Below, piece after piece: positions 21,408-32,499 of a stretch of DNA of 64,000 bases (its first letter is position 1; each line of letters starts with the position of its first letter). Below the pieces are notes generated by a model that was not told the origin of the DNA, ran no database searches, and saw nothing but the letters and a program-made list of their open reading frames with translations. Origin of the DNA: Gracilaria domingensis (lineage: Eukaryota; Rhodophyta; Florideophyceae; Gracilariales; Gracilariaceae); assembly GCA_022539475.1 (NCBI GenBank), contig VCMS01000160.1:1-64000 (forward strand). The letters run 5' to 3'. The translations under genes were made by a program, and so were the position numbers.

Positions 21408-21875
21408 GTGCGTTTCGCTTGGCGACTCCGTTCGAGCTCGACCAACCCTCACGACTGTCTTGTTTCGGCCGTCGTGAATGCCGTTGACGGCCTTATCAAC
21501 CCTACGGCCGCCGAGGCGTCGAACCGCGCCCTCCGTGACTCCACGATTCCTATTGAGCACATCGGATCGGTTACCCGCGCGCTGCACAGTACCGGTCTTG
21601 GGCTGAATCTGCGTCAGGTCTCGACCGGCGACCTCGATTTCTCCGGAATAGTGAGGGGAGCCAACCGAGGACGAGATGGCTGTGTTCTCGTCCGGCTACA
21701 AAGTGGCAACGACGTCGACCACGTGGTCCCTATCGATGCCCGCCGCCGGCTTCTCTTGGATAGTGCAGAAGAGTATCCGCTTTGCCTCAGCAAAGAAACC
21801 CTCCGCCTTTGCGCGGGAAGAACCAACGCTCGCGTTACCGAAGTGCGCGAGCTATATCGTAAACGCCGTCGTTAG
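21408..21875 (+). CDS. Cysteine-peptidase-like ORF among mobile-element remains
   Basis: The 155-residue frame has the layout of a papain-fold (OTU/Josephin-like) peptidase domain: a candidate catalytic Cys in NPHDCLVSAVVNAVDG, a middle helix region, then GCVLVRLQSGNDVDHVVPID with candidate His, and RRLLLDSAE with candidate Asp. It ends in a basic RKRRR. Similar small peptidase-like ORFs are, to my knowledge, seen with some retroelements. No ATG lies near the beginning of the frame, so the true N-terminus is unknown. It sits just beyond the 3' end of the Gypsy fossil, in opposite orientation. Confidence 0.4.
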   Translation: MRFAWRLRSSSTNPHDCLVSAVVNAVDGLINPTAAEASNRALRDSTIPIEHIGSVTRALHSTGLGLNLRQVSTGDLDFSGIVRGANRGRDGCVLVRLQSGNDVDHVVPIDARRRLLLDSAEEYPLCLSKETLRLCAGRTNARVTEVRELYRKRRR

Positions 21876-22115
21876 TTCCTCTTACGACAAGTGTGGTAGA
21901 TCTGCTTGTCGTTAGGTACATGCATCGTACTTTTCCCAATGCGTAAACTTGGTCTTCTCTTTTCTGCTTTCAACATTCTCCAGTTCCCGATTCTGTTCTC
22001 TTCTGCAAGTCGTCAGCGCTTTACATGTGCGACAGGGCACACAACCTCTGGTGCGCCCCCGCTAGTGCCACAAATGGCCCTGTCCGAACGACTCGTGTTG
22101 TCCTCACGACCGTCC

Positions 22116-25100
22116 TTAATCCTGGAGGTGACCAGGGCGTCGCTTGTACAGCACTAACCTGCGGGCGTGTACCGCGTTCCTCGTCACCCTGTCGTGTTCT
22201 GACACCAGTTCGTAGCGCGGATGACCAGCCTTCGTGATTTTGCATGGGCCGTAGAAGAACGACTCGAAGGCCGGCGCTTTCTTGCGGGGATTTAAGGCCT
22301 GGTCGTGAGCGACTAGTACTTCGCCGCCAACTACAAAAGTATTCACTGCCTTCCTCACTTCCCGTGGGATGAACGCCCGAACCACCTGCATCGCGCGCTT
22401 TCCGGCCTCGCCCAGCAGTTCCAAGGTTCTCTGTTCCGGCCTGGCATCTGAAAGCAATGCCACGTTTTCGTTCGCGAGCATTCGAGGCTTCAAGCGATAC
22501 ATTAGTTCGAATGGCGAAGCCACCATACTCCGAGGACGCCGACGGTACCCGTATACCACTTTGGCAGAGCCTCCTCCCAATCCATCCATGGGCGCATCAC
22601 CATCTTCTTTATCGCTCTCTTGATCGAAACCACCATCCGTTCGCCCCTCCCATTAGACATGGGGGCGTACGGCAACACAGGCTTCCACGCTATTCTTTTC
22701 TCCTTCATGTAGTCCTCCACGGCGTGCGATAGGAAGGAGCTGGCGTTATCAGAGTCTATCGCGGCAGGGGAACTGAACGGTCAGATGATCTCTTCCTCTA
22801 AAAATTTGATAACCGTGTCTGATACCGAGTTATAAGTGGCCATTTTGATCGGGAAGCCCGTCAAGTGCTCTACGGCGATGAGTATAAAGCGCTTCCCTTT
22901 GGACTGCTTGTACGGCCCGCCAGAATCAATGGAGAACCTCTCAAACAACCCCGTGACGGGGGTGCGAAGCTTCGTTCTGTATATTGGGAGGTTCTGGGCG
23001 CGCTGGCATTCGTCACATCCTTTGACGTAGTCCTTAACGTCACCATACACTGACGGCCACCAGAATCTTTCGCGTATCATCTTTCTCGTAGAAGCCTGAT
23101 CCTAGTGCCCTATCTCGTCGTGGAACATGTGGAGGGCTTCCAGCCTTCCCGCTCGAGTGAGGAAAGCCGTACGTCCCTCCGGCTCACGTCTGAATAGTGT
23201 GTCGTTCCAAAGCACGAACATCTTCGCATTGAGACGAACGGCGAGTCGGAAGCGAGGGTTATCCTTCTGAATCGGCACCCAGGCGAGGAACCGTGCGATG
23301 TTGAGAACATACGGCTCCAGCTCGGCTAGGGTTGGCTCTTCCCACGCAACAGCCGTGACAACCTCCGCGACATCCTCGCCCGACTCTGCGACCTCCTCGA
23401 ACTCGATCCTCGACAGGTAGTCAGGTCCTTCGTTCTCCAACCCCGGGCGGTACCTTACTCGATAATTGTAATCTGCCATAAAGTCTATTCAGCGTGCCAG
23501 ACTTCCGTGGATATCTCTCTTCTGGAAGGCACACTGTAATGCTTTGTGGTCCGTAGCCACCTCAAAGGCGTCCTCGGACAGTAGATAGACCCGGAACGTC
23601 TTCAACTCAAATACTTCAGCCAGCGCTTCTCCCCCGCACGTGCTGCATTTCCTCTCCACCTGCGTCATCATACGGGAGGCATAGTGTACTGGGTGTACCT
23701 TCCCGTCCTCCTTCTTCTGGCTTAAGACGGCACCTAGCGAGACTGAGGACGAGTCCGTTTCGACGATGAACGGTTTGGGGAAATCAGAGTAAGCCAGCAC
23801 CGGAGGTGTGGTCAGCTTCTCCTTTAACTCGTCGAAGGCCTCCTGCATCTCTTCCGTCCACGCCAACCTTCCCCTTTTCGTCGAGGTGGCAGCGTGGAGT
23901 ACCGCCAAACTCTCGGCAAAATTCCTGATGAAGCGACGATAGTATCCGGCTAGCCCAAGGAAGCTTCTCAACTCCGACGCATCTCTTGGAATAGGGGAAT
24001 TCCTTATGACGGAAACCTTGTCTTCCTCGACGCAGACTCCGTCTTCATCCAGTACATGTCCCAAGAGTTTGATCTTTGACTCGGCGAAGCTGCACTTGGT
24101 CCGCTTAACCTTGAGACCTGCCTTCTGTATACGTTCGAACACCGCTCGGCAATGATTCAGGTGATCGTCCAACGTCTTCGAGAAGATCACCACGTCATCA
24201 ATGTACACCCTGACGAACGGAAGTCCCCGGAGAACCTCGTCCATCATTCTCTGGAAGGTCGACGGAGCATTCATGAGCCCGAAAGGCATTACTCCAAACT
24301 TGTACGTGCCGTAGCGACAGCTGAACGTCGTCATCTCCTTTTGCTCATCCGCCATTCGGACCTACGAGTATCCACAAAAGAGATCTAGGGTGGTGAACAC
24401 CTTTGCGCCACCCAAGTCGTCGAAGTTCTCCTCGATTCTCGGCAACGGCCAACGGTCTGAACTCATGACATGGTTCAGCTCACGATAGTCCACGCAGAAC
24501 CTGGACCTGCCCTCCTTCTTGCTCGCAATGACCACCGAGAAAGACCAGGCCGACGACGAGGGAGTTATAATTCCCGTTTCTAGTAGCTCATGAACATCTT
24601 TTTTCAAGATTTCTTTGTACCTGCATTCGACAGGCACGGGAGTGAATCGGAGTATCATCCGTCAACTCAAAAGAGTGAGTGACGGGGACATTGGATGGTC
24701 GTAACTCGCCAATATCCAATGCAATGATGTTAGTCCCTTTCAGTGCGTCCGTTAGCCCTTCCTGCACTTCCGCGATAAGGTGCTTCATCTTCGCAGAGAG
24801 GATAGCCGACTGTGTATCCTCCTGCTCCTCCGAACCTTCAAAGGGAGAGTATTTCTCCTCCTCTATACTTTCAAGGTCTGGTTCATAAGGTTCTTCGTCC
24901 AAGATGGTGAGAACCAAACCGGTATCTTCGCTAGATTCTTCCTCGGAAGACGAAGAGGAACTGTCCTGCGGGTATTCTCCTTCCGCAGACTCGTCGAGGG
25001 ACCTGAAGTCCTCACTATCCGTGCAGACCCGGTCAACTCTCGGCTTTTCATTCGACAGTTCCAGGACAACTTCCTCGTCCCCAACGGTCAACTGAACCTG

Positions 25101-26323
25101 CTGAGGGCCAAGTTCCAGTCGCGCCCGGAGGGTTTTTAAGGGCTGGCATTCAATGATGACGTCAAACGGCGTGTTCTGTACGACGAGAAAGTCTACTGGG
25201 ACTCCATTCTCTCCGAAGGCAACTGGTACTTCCTTCACACACCCTAGAACTGTGGCGACAGTCCCATCAGCGACGCTGACTCGTATGCTCGTAGGGGATG
25301 GAGTCAGAATCAGAAGCTCACAAATCTTCGCAGATATGAGGTTTGGGACCGTACCCGAGTCCAACAACGCGTTCGTGTGAGTCCCATAAACTTGACGGGG
25401 ACAACCTTCAATTGGCAGGGAAGGTTGACCCCCTGTATGACGCAGGCGTGACTCGCTGGTAAACTGCGCGCAAGAAGGACCCTCAACAGCTTCCGGGCCT
25501 CTTCGGCGTCGCCACCAAGCAACTTCCCAAAGATCAAGTCACAGTGTGCTGTGGCCAGCTCAGCCAGGAGGTTATACTTGCCCATCTGGTTTTGGATGCA
25601 GACGAATGTCTTTCTGCCCTCCCTGCTCTTCTTTGGCTTCCTTCTCGGCTTCAAGCTGACCACTGGGGGCGGCAACTTACCCGTGAGAACGTCAACGTTC
25701 ATGACGCCATGGCGGCGATGTTTTACGAGGGCCTCACCTTCCGAATTCTACTTCGCGGGGACGTCAACATCGTCTCCAGCGTTCTGTTGCACCAGCGCAA
25801 TGTGATCGCCCTGATCGTTCTTCTTCAACTTCAATTCAATTCCAGACTCGGACCTCAAGTTCCCGAATCAGAAGAGTTTTCTTCCTTCGGCTTTGATCAA
25901 CAAGTGGCCTCAGCGTGACCGAACTTTCCACAACAAGAACGCTTTGTGTCCCTATGCGGGATAGAGGGCTCTATGCGGGATAGAGGGGCAGCGACTAGAA
26001 CCATGGTTAGGTTTGCGACAGTAGCTACACCTTTTTTCACGTTTTCTCTCTGCCGCCGAGGCGCTTCTCAAGTTAAACTTTATCTTAACAAAAGCAGTTA
26101 TCTGGGCGAGTTGCCTAGCAAGCTGGTCGACTTTGCTCTCAAGCTGTTCAATAATTTTAGACCAAGCATCCGGAACGGAACGAATCCGAAAGTGGCCCAA
26201 ACATGAGCTATCAGCGGTTACACATGCAGCGGAGTATGCCTTATGGCCAACTTGGTACTCGATAATTGCCTTCTTTAGCGACTGAAAGTCAATATGGGCT
26301 CTATACATGACAAAGGCAGCCAT
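22116..26323 (-). mobile_element. Ty3/Gypsy-type LTR retrotransposon fossil
   Basis: On the minus strand the parts appear in Ty3/Gypsy order: a gag tail with a zinc knuckle (CSYCRKPNHGSSRC, about 26050), an aspartic protease start (LDSGTVPNL, 25360), reverse transcriptase with FCVDYRELN and YIDDVVIFS (about 24550-24190), RNase H (ETDSSSVSLGAVLSQ, about 23760), integrase with the zinc-finger end GCDECQRAQN and catalytic region (23080-22500), and a C-terminal tail. It is broken, with several interruptions. Typical LTRs are not evident; the twin-hairpin repeats about 2.6 kb and 0.6 kb outside are the only repeats noted around it. It appears old. Confidence 0.85.
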
Positions 26324-26329
26324 ATCTGT

Positions 26330-26880
26330 AATGCCAGCGACAAAGGTTTAAATAAAGCAAACAAAGCCCTATCGTAAAACACTGTTTTTTGAGGCAACTA
26401 GTCTAGCTTTTAAAAAAATTGTTGCGGTTTTGGGGTCACACGCAGGCGCTTCGACCAGTTTTTTGTCCTTTTATGCCGGGTTTTACGTATCTTACTCTGG
26501 CAAAAAGCGAGCTTTACCATGTGGATCAAAAGCAGCCTCTTTGTTAAGGCTGATATTGGTAGCAAAACTCTCATAAGAGAAGTCAAATGATGCATATTTG
26601 AAGTCACAAAAGAGTTGCAAGGCTTTATTCAAATTTAGCGTTGTGCTTTTTATTAAATTTTTGTATGCAAGAAAAAACAAGTAAACATTTGAAAAACATT
26701 TACTGTCAAACATGTCACAAGTAGTTCTAGACGATTCGGCTGTAATATGGGACGACATGCTAGAACAAATTAAATCAGTTAAACTGCACAAAAGTTATGA
26801 AGAAGTGGTTTTCCGTGAAAGTATCATGAAAGCTGCTCAACGAAACAAGAGCCAGCCTCTTTTTTCATTTTTACTTGTTG
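26330..26880. other. AT-rich spacer next to the Gypsy fossil
   Basis: Base composition is clearly more AT-rich than on either side. Short frames exist on both strands (for instance 26492-26791 minus), but none shows a recognisable domain. It may be the 5' part of the fossil or a separate insertion. Confidence 0.35.
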
Positions 26881-26882
26881 TC

Positions 26883-26985
26883 TTCCTTCAACCACGTCGT
26901 CTCCGAACTCGTGGGGACGACGAGGGGTTTTCCGGATCTCGGCACACGTGTGGTGCCTCGTACACCACACGTGTGCCACACAGAC
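26883..26985 (+). repeat. Twin-hairpin repeat, copy 2
   Basis: Same layout as the copy at 19370: CGTCGTCTCC/GGGGACGACG hairpin, spacer AGGGGTTTTCCGGATCTCGG, then a perfect 13-bp inverted repeat CACACGTGTGGTG / CACCACACGTGTG separated by 7 nt. Similarity ends abruptly on both sides. Confidence 0.7.
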
Positions 26986-27380
26986 TGTTCCAAATTTCGG
27001 CATATTGCCGCCAAAATAGAAGTAGACAGCCTTTTATTTTAAAAAATAGGTTGGTTCTGCTAATCAGCTCCAGATTAGATTTACGCCTATACTAGTAGGA
27101 GCTCGTGCGTTGACACATGCGCCACCGAGAAGAAAATATCGTAGTTTACACGGAGCTTCCACACGTCGCGCTTGTGAGCAGTTGCCGCGAGGGCAGCCTC
27201 GCTGCCGGCGCGCTGTATACCCCCAGCTTACGACGCACCGCAAGCGTTCCGCTCACCAGCTTCCAACGAATCTGCGGCCCAGTCGCCGACCCCGCGCCCC
27301 CCACACGCACGCGTCTTCACCATTTCTCACGCACCTTCCCGCGTAGCCTCTCGCCCTCCCTGCGTATTCTCATACGCACC

Positions 27381-29194
27381 ATGCTGTCCATGCCGACGGC
27401 CACAGACGACGAATCACCGCAGGCTCAGGCGCGCTTCTACGAGCGCGCTATCAGGCGACACAATGATCCGCAGGCAATGGTCAACCTTGCGGAGCTTCTC
27501 TTCTCTGACAAGGACAACCTCCTCGATGCCAAACGCGCCGTGCAGCTTCTCCAGCGCGCCATCAAGCAGCACAGTGATCCTACCGCCATGAACAACCTGG
27601 CGCTGTACTACTTGCACAAAGGCGATGAGTCGCAACGACGACAGGTCATCCCGCTTCTTGAACGCTCGCTCAGCATGGAGGAAGATTCCATCGTGCTTCG
27701 AAACCTCTCCGACGCTGTCAAGGATGCGCGATGCGGCACGCCAAACCCACGGATCGCCATACAGCTCTGCGAACGCGCCCTGAGATTTGGCGAAGACCCC
27801 AAATGCATCGAGGCTCTGGCGTACAACCTGCTCACAATTACGGGAATCAAAACCGATAGCCGGCGTGCAATTAGGCTTTACAAGAAAGCCATTCGCATTT
27901 CGGATGACGCCGAAGCCATGAACCGTTTGGGAGTGTGCTATGTAGATGGCACACAGCACCTCGAGTCATGTAGCAAACGCGCTGCCAAATGGTTCGAACG
28001 CGCCATCAAAGTTGGTAACCTGCCCGAAGCCAAGTGCAACCTCGCGTATCTACTCGCTGGCAACGATCTTCCAGAGTCATACCGAGATCCTGTACGCGCC
28101 GTTTCTCTTCTGGAAGACGCATGTAAACAGGTAAGATCAGACGTTTGCATGCGAACGTTAGCCAAGATCTACAGAGATGTGGATGAGGTATACAATCTAC
28201 CCCGGTCAATACAGCTTTTGGAAGAATCTCTCGTAGAATTTAAGTCTGCGGCCGCAAGGGTTTCTTTGCTCGACATCTTCCTTGGCTTCAAGAGACCCCC
28301 ACCCGATCATGCGAAAGCGCTGCAGATATGTCAACAAGATTACGAACGAACGCAAGACGTGGCGTCGTTGCGCGTCATGAGCTGCATACTATGGAGCGGT
28401 GCGATCAATGTAGAAGCGAATCCGGACCGTGCATTAGAACTGATGCAACTACACAAGACAGAAAAGCTTCCGGAAGAGGTTTCTGCGCTTCGGTATCTAA
28501 GCAAAACGCCAGAAGAACAGCAGAAACTGGTCGACCCTCTACCCGAGATCGGTTTCTACAGCACCAAGCTAATCCATGCAATCCTTTTGAGTGAATCTAA
28601 CATCGAATCTAATCTGACTAAAGCCGAATCCATTTTTCGTGAGATATTGGAAGAATCTGACGCGAAGGTGATGTTTGCGTGGCTTCCTCTGTCACTGCGG
28701 ATATGCCGCTTCGAGTTGCCGTTTCACGGCGATAGACATCGAATGACGCACGCGATGATGCGAGCGACGCATTGCTACGAAGCCGGGTTGCTGAACCTGG
28801 CCAGCTTCATTCTTGAAAAGGAGTGCGAAGAAAGCGAGAAGGCCGAAGCGGTGCAATTACTTGAGAAGCCGCAGATACGGGCCTGAGGCTGAATGCCATG
28901 TTGAACCTGGGATACGTGCTGTGGACAGGGAGCGGGGGCGTTGCGAAGAACAGAGCGCGCGCAATGGAAATGTTCGAAACGAGTGTGGAAGAGAGCAATG
29001 ATACGTGCGCGCGGGTGCTGCTGGCAAACGCTCTGGTCGAGAGCGAAGAATGCGACGAGGAGATGGTTGAGAGAAGTTTGAGGTTGTGGAAGTCGGTGAA
29101 GGAGGATGATGGAGATGGCGAAGGGGAGGTTTCCAAGATGACTTGGATAATATCGGAGAAAACCAAGTGCACGTGGGAGTCTCATGGACTGTGA
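27381..29194 (+). CDS. Sel1/TPR-like repeat protein, gene 1 (frame change near C-terminus)
   Basis: Start chosen at MLSMPTATDDES, where similarity to the next gene begins. The protein is built of about a dozen helical repeats of roughly 36 residues of the type A-x-x-L-L-x-R-A-I ... D-P-x-A-x-x-N-L-A, as in Sel1-like/TPR scaffolds that bind other proteins. The frame stops at 28886, but the next repeats (AMLNLGYVLWTGSGG, near 28895) continue in another frame to 29194 and align with the end of gene 2, so one base appears lost near 28870-28880. It may be a young pseudogene, an allele difference or an assembly error. Cytosolic location is assumed because no signal peptide is seen. No catalytic motif is present. 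Confidence 0.7.
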
Positions 29195-29563
29195 ATAATT
29201 CTTACTTTTTGTATAGATGGCGACGGGGATGGCGCTGAGGGGCGCATCGTGCTGGAGCGGTTGCCTTCTTGAGCACTTTGAGCGCAGTACGTACCTTTGG
29301 TATCTAAGGGTTATCTTAAGGATACCTCCGTCGTCGCTTAGAAGCTGGGTGTGGATGTCGATTGACTTGTACAGACAAGGCTACCCGTGTAAAGTGCTCT
29401 TCCACCCACCCCGCTCCGGCGCCAATCACCGCGCAGCAAGCGCGTTTCCCGACGTGTATCTACCGTCGTACCTTTGTACCTTTGGTCGCTCTTTTCCGGT
29501 CAAAACGGAGCTGCGCGCCGGCGCGCGCGCCGCCGTGCGCCACCCGCCGCGCGCCGCTCCCAC

Positions 29564-31348
29564 ATGGCGCCACCCGCCGCCCGCGCCGCTCTTCGCGTCC
29601 GATTGCTGGAGCGCTGCATCAAGCGCAACTCGCCGCAGAGCGGCGACGCGCTCGTCGAACTCGCGTCGCTGCTGCTCTACAACAAGCACGTGGCGACCGA
29701 CGTGCCACGCGCGCTTCAGCTGCTCGAGCGCGCCATCGCGCAGCACGATGTGTCCGACGCGTACTACCAGCTGGTCAGCTACTTTCGCGCGCACGGCAGT
29801 CGCGCTCAGAAGCGGCGCGTCATTCCGCTGCTAGAGCGCGCCATCTACCGCTTTGGCGACACCATTTTCTACTACACGCTCGGCTGCGTTCTGTACGCCG
29901 GCGACGCTGGCGAGAGAGACGTCACCACCGCCATTCAGCTGCTTGAACGCGCCGTGCGAATGGATCGCGACCCGCAGCATATGGAAATCCTGGCGTCCCT
30001 CATGCTCTACGATGCCGCCGTCGGGGGCGATAAGAAACGAGCACTCAGAATGTACAGACAGGCCATACAAGCCTCAAACGATGCCTGGCGAATGTTTCGA
30101 CTGGCAGAGCTGTACGCCTCTGGGACCTTCAGTTTGAAACCATGTTTCAAGCGCGCGAAGAAGTGGTACGAACGCGCGATACAAGTCGGCGACTTGCCTA
30201 AGGCAAAAGTGGCGCTAGCGTACGCCCTCACAACTGCCGCCAATGAGCAGCATCGCAACCCTGTTCGCGCCGCCACTCTCCTGGAAGAAGCGTTGGTGCA
30301 GGCTCCGAACAAAGAGACGCTCATGCAGCTGGGCAACCTTTACTCGGAAGACAAGCGGCTGTCAAACTATCCGCGCGCAAAACAGATGTACCAACGCGCC
30401 ATGGACGAGTTTGACTGTCGAACCGCTATGATGTTCCTTCTGGGCCTGTACATGCTCGGCCACACACAGGTGCCACCGGACCACCAAAAGGCGTTAGAGT
30501 TCTGCACGGTGCAGTATGAGCGAACAAAGGACTCGGCCGTGCTGTACATGCTGGTGAGCCTGTTATGGAGCGGAAGCGATCGAGTACCACCGAACCGTCG
30601 TCGCGCGTACGAGTTGTGCAACAACGAGGAAAACGACACACACGCAGTGCAAGCTTCTCTGCTTCGATACGGCGAGGAGGGTGTGGTGGAAGCCGACATC
30701 AAGCTCGCCAGGACGCTTTGTGAAGGCAGAAACTCGGTGAACGCCGTTTTGACGTACGCCATCATCTTGAGCGAGTCAAGTTCGCGCCGTGATTTGAAAC
30801 AAGCCGAGGAGATATTGCGAAATGTTGTGAAAGAGGGGCAGAGCTATTATGCGTGGATCCCGCTTTCGTTGCGGAGAAGCGCGTTCGATTTACCGGTGGA
30901 TGGAAATCCAACGCGCGTGCTGCGCTGCATGAAACGGGTGGCGAACTGTTCGAGCTTGGCGGCGTTGAATTTGGTGTCGCTGTTGCTGGAAAAGCGTGAT
31001 GGGAAGGACGACTGTATGTACTTGATGGACTACCTGGTGAAGGAGACGAAGGAAGCTCTGTTGGCTCGTTTGAATATTGCTCATTTGCGGCTGGGTGGCG
31101 TTGCGACGATGTCAAAAGATGCTGAGGGTGCGGTGTCGATTCTGGAGAGTGCTCTGGAAGTGAGTGATGACATGAGCGCGAGAGCCATGCTTGCTGGGGC
31201 TTTGGTGGCATGCAATAAGGATTGGGAGAGGAGTGTACAACTATGGAAAGGTGTGAAAGAAGAGTGTGCTGAGGATGAGGAGGAGCTGGTGAAGGTTCGA
31301 CAACTGATGGCGGGTGAAACGCTAAGAAAGCTGGAAGGTGAAAGTTGA
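29564..31348 (+). CDS. Sel1/TPR-like repeat protein, gene 2
   Basis: An intact 594-residue frame from MAPPAARAAL. The frame is open upstream in a GCGC-rich stretch, but similarity to gene 1 starts near residue 6. It contains the same series of about 36-residue alpha-helical repeats (RALQLLERAI, KRALRMYRQAI, KALEFCTVQYERTKD), ending with a Glu-rich tail. It is a tandem paralogue of the gene just upstream in the same orientation, 370 nt apart, with higher GC content and stronger GCG codon use in its first third. Such proteins act as scaffolds or adaptors; its partner is unknown. It converges with the LURP-one-like gene on the minus strand, 76 nt away. Confidence 0.75.
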   Translation: MAPPAARAALRVRLLERCIKRNSPQSGDALVELASLLLYNKHVATDVPRALQLLERAIAQHDVSDAYYQLVSYFRAHGSRAQKRRVIPLLERAIYRFGDTIFYYTLGCVLYAGDAGERDVTTAIQLLERAVRMDRDPQHMEILASLMLYDAAVGGDKKRALRMYRQAIQASNDAWRMFRLAELYASGTFSLKPCFKRAKKWYERAIQVGDLPKAKVALAYALTTAANEQHRNPVRAATLLEEALVQAPNKETLMQLGNLYSEDKRLSNYPRAKQMYQRAMDEFDCRTAMMFLLGLYMLGHTQVPPDHQKALEFCTVQYERTKDSAVLYMLVSLLWSGSDRVPPNRRRAYELCNNEENDTHAVQASLLRYGEEGVVEADIKLARTLCEGRNSVNAVLTYAIILSESSSRRDLKQAEEILRNVVKEGQSYYAWIPLSLRRSAFDLPVDGNPTRVLRCMKRVANCSSLAALNLVSLLLEKRDGKDDCMYLMDYLVKETKEALLARLNIAHLRLGGVATMSKDAEGAVSILESALEVSDDMSARAMLAGALVACNKDWERSVQLWKGVKEECAEDEEELVKVRQLMAGETLRKLEGES

Positions 31349-31424
31349 TTTGTGTTGTTTACTTTTTTTTGTTGGTTCTGTTTATACGAGTTACAGGGAG
31401 TGGAGGGAGGGTAGTTAAGAAGAG

Positions 31425-32114
31425 TTAAGCGTCCGCAAGATGATTGATGGTAACTATTAACAAAAGAAAGAGCGGGGCGTTCAAACCACCGTCCACGTAC
31501 ACCGAGTGATGACATAGTTGCGCACAGCGAATGTCCTTCTCCACGACGGCCAGCACGCGTCCGCCGTCCATCTCCGTGAGGGAATACTCGGAGCCGGCGC
31601 AAACCTGCACATACGGGGCGCTGTTCTTCTCCTGCTCGCCTTGGAACACGTCGGTGATGGCGAACAGGGCGCCATGCTGCCGGGTGGTAAACATGACGTT
31701 GCCGGTTCTCTCGTCGCGTACACTGACGGTCTTGAACTCCTTGTTGACGGTGGCGCGGAACAGGGTGTCGCCGGAGGCGTCGTCGACGAGCTTGAGACCG
31801 CTGGGCGTCTTGTGGATGGCGTACAGATGGTGCTCGGTGTCGGCGCGCTGCACGTGGTAGATGTGCTTGAGGTGGTGGCGCTTGTTGCGGACCAGGTTGA
31901 AGTGCATGACGCGGTTGAAGGTCTGCGGCAGCTGCTCGTGCTTGGAGGACGAGCGGGCATGCAGGGAGGGCAGCGCTTGTCGGATGTGATCGGCGAGCAT
32001 CATGTTGGCGGCGAAGTTAGAGTTAGCGGCACGCGGTTCACGACGGGGACGCGGCGACGACGGGCGGGGCGGGCGCACGGGGCGAGCAGACGGGGCGGCG
32101 GGCGGAAAGCGCAT
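31425..32114 (-). CDS. LURP-one-related / Tubby-C-like protein, copy A
   Basis: Between about residues 75 and 225 it shows the repeated beta-strand pattern of the LOR/Tubby C-terminal-like fold: LYAIHKTPSGLKLVDDASG, VSVRDERTGNVMFTT, FAITDVFQG, VQVCAGSEYSLTEMDGGRVLAVV and a final hydrophobic helix LNAPLFLLLIVTINHL, the central helix threaded through the barrel. The family is thought to bind membrane lipids or signal in defence. The ATG at 32114 gives 229 residues; an inner MM at 32003 is where similarity to copy B (37733-38395) starts and may be the real start. Upstream lies a very GC-rich block. Confidence 0.6.
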   Translation of the reverse strand: MRFPPAAPSARPVRPPRPSSPRPRREPRAANSNFAANMMLADHIRQALPSLHARSSSKHEQLPQTFNRVMHFNLVRNKRHHLKHIYHVQRADTEHHLYAIHKTPSGLKLVDDASGDTLFRATVNKEFKTVSVRDERTGNVMFTTRQHGALFAITDVFQGEQEKNSAPYVQVCAGSEYSLTEMDGGRVLAVVEKDIRCAQLCHHSVYVDGGLNAPLFLLLIVTINHLADA

Positions 32115-32119
32115 GGGGA

Positions 32120-32490
32120 AGACGACGCGGGCGGCGGCGCTTTTACGCGGCGCGACGGCGCCGCGCGTTCCGACCGCGGCGGCGCGCGACGGAGGGGCGC
32201 CGCTGTGTGTCGAGCTGGCACATTTGAATTTTCAAAGCGGCCGCCCGGCGCGTGCGCGCGGAGTGCATGTGCCGCGCTGGCGCACACGGCGCTGCGCGCG
32301 CGCGATTGGACGCGGCCGCGCGCCCGCGGCTGCCGCGCGTATGGCGCCGCTCGCGCGCGGCCGCGCGCTGCCGCGCGCGACACGTCGCGCTTTTGTGGCG
32401 CGCGCGCCCATTCGCCGCGCCGCCGAAATGGTCCGCTGCCGCCGCCCGCGCACATCAGGCGCGCGCATGGAGCGCGGCGAGTGCTTCTCG
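32120..32490. promoter_or_regulatory. GCGC-rich, CpG-dense block upstream of LOR-like copy A
   Basis: Nearly 370 nt of runs of GCGC, CGCG and GGCCGC, very different from flanking sequence. The long open frames across it on both strands follow from low stop-codon frequency and are not taken as genes. It may serve as a CpG-rich promoter of the gene at 31425-32114. Confidence 0.4.
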
Positions 32491-32499
32491 CGTGCATGG

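Noticed and set aside
19370-26985. Treating the twin-hairpin repeats as the LTRs of the Gypsy fossil
   Set aside because: Similarity is limited to about 100 nt, and unrelated plus-strand sequence lies between one copy and the fossil.
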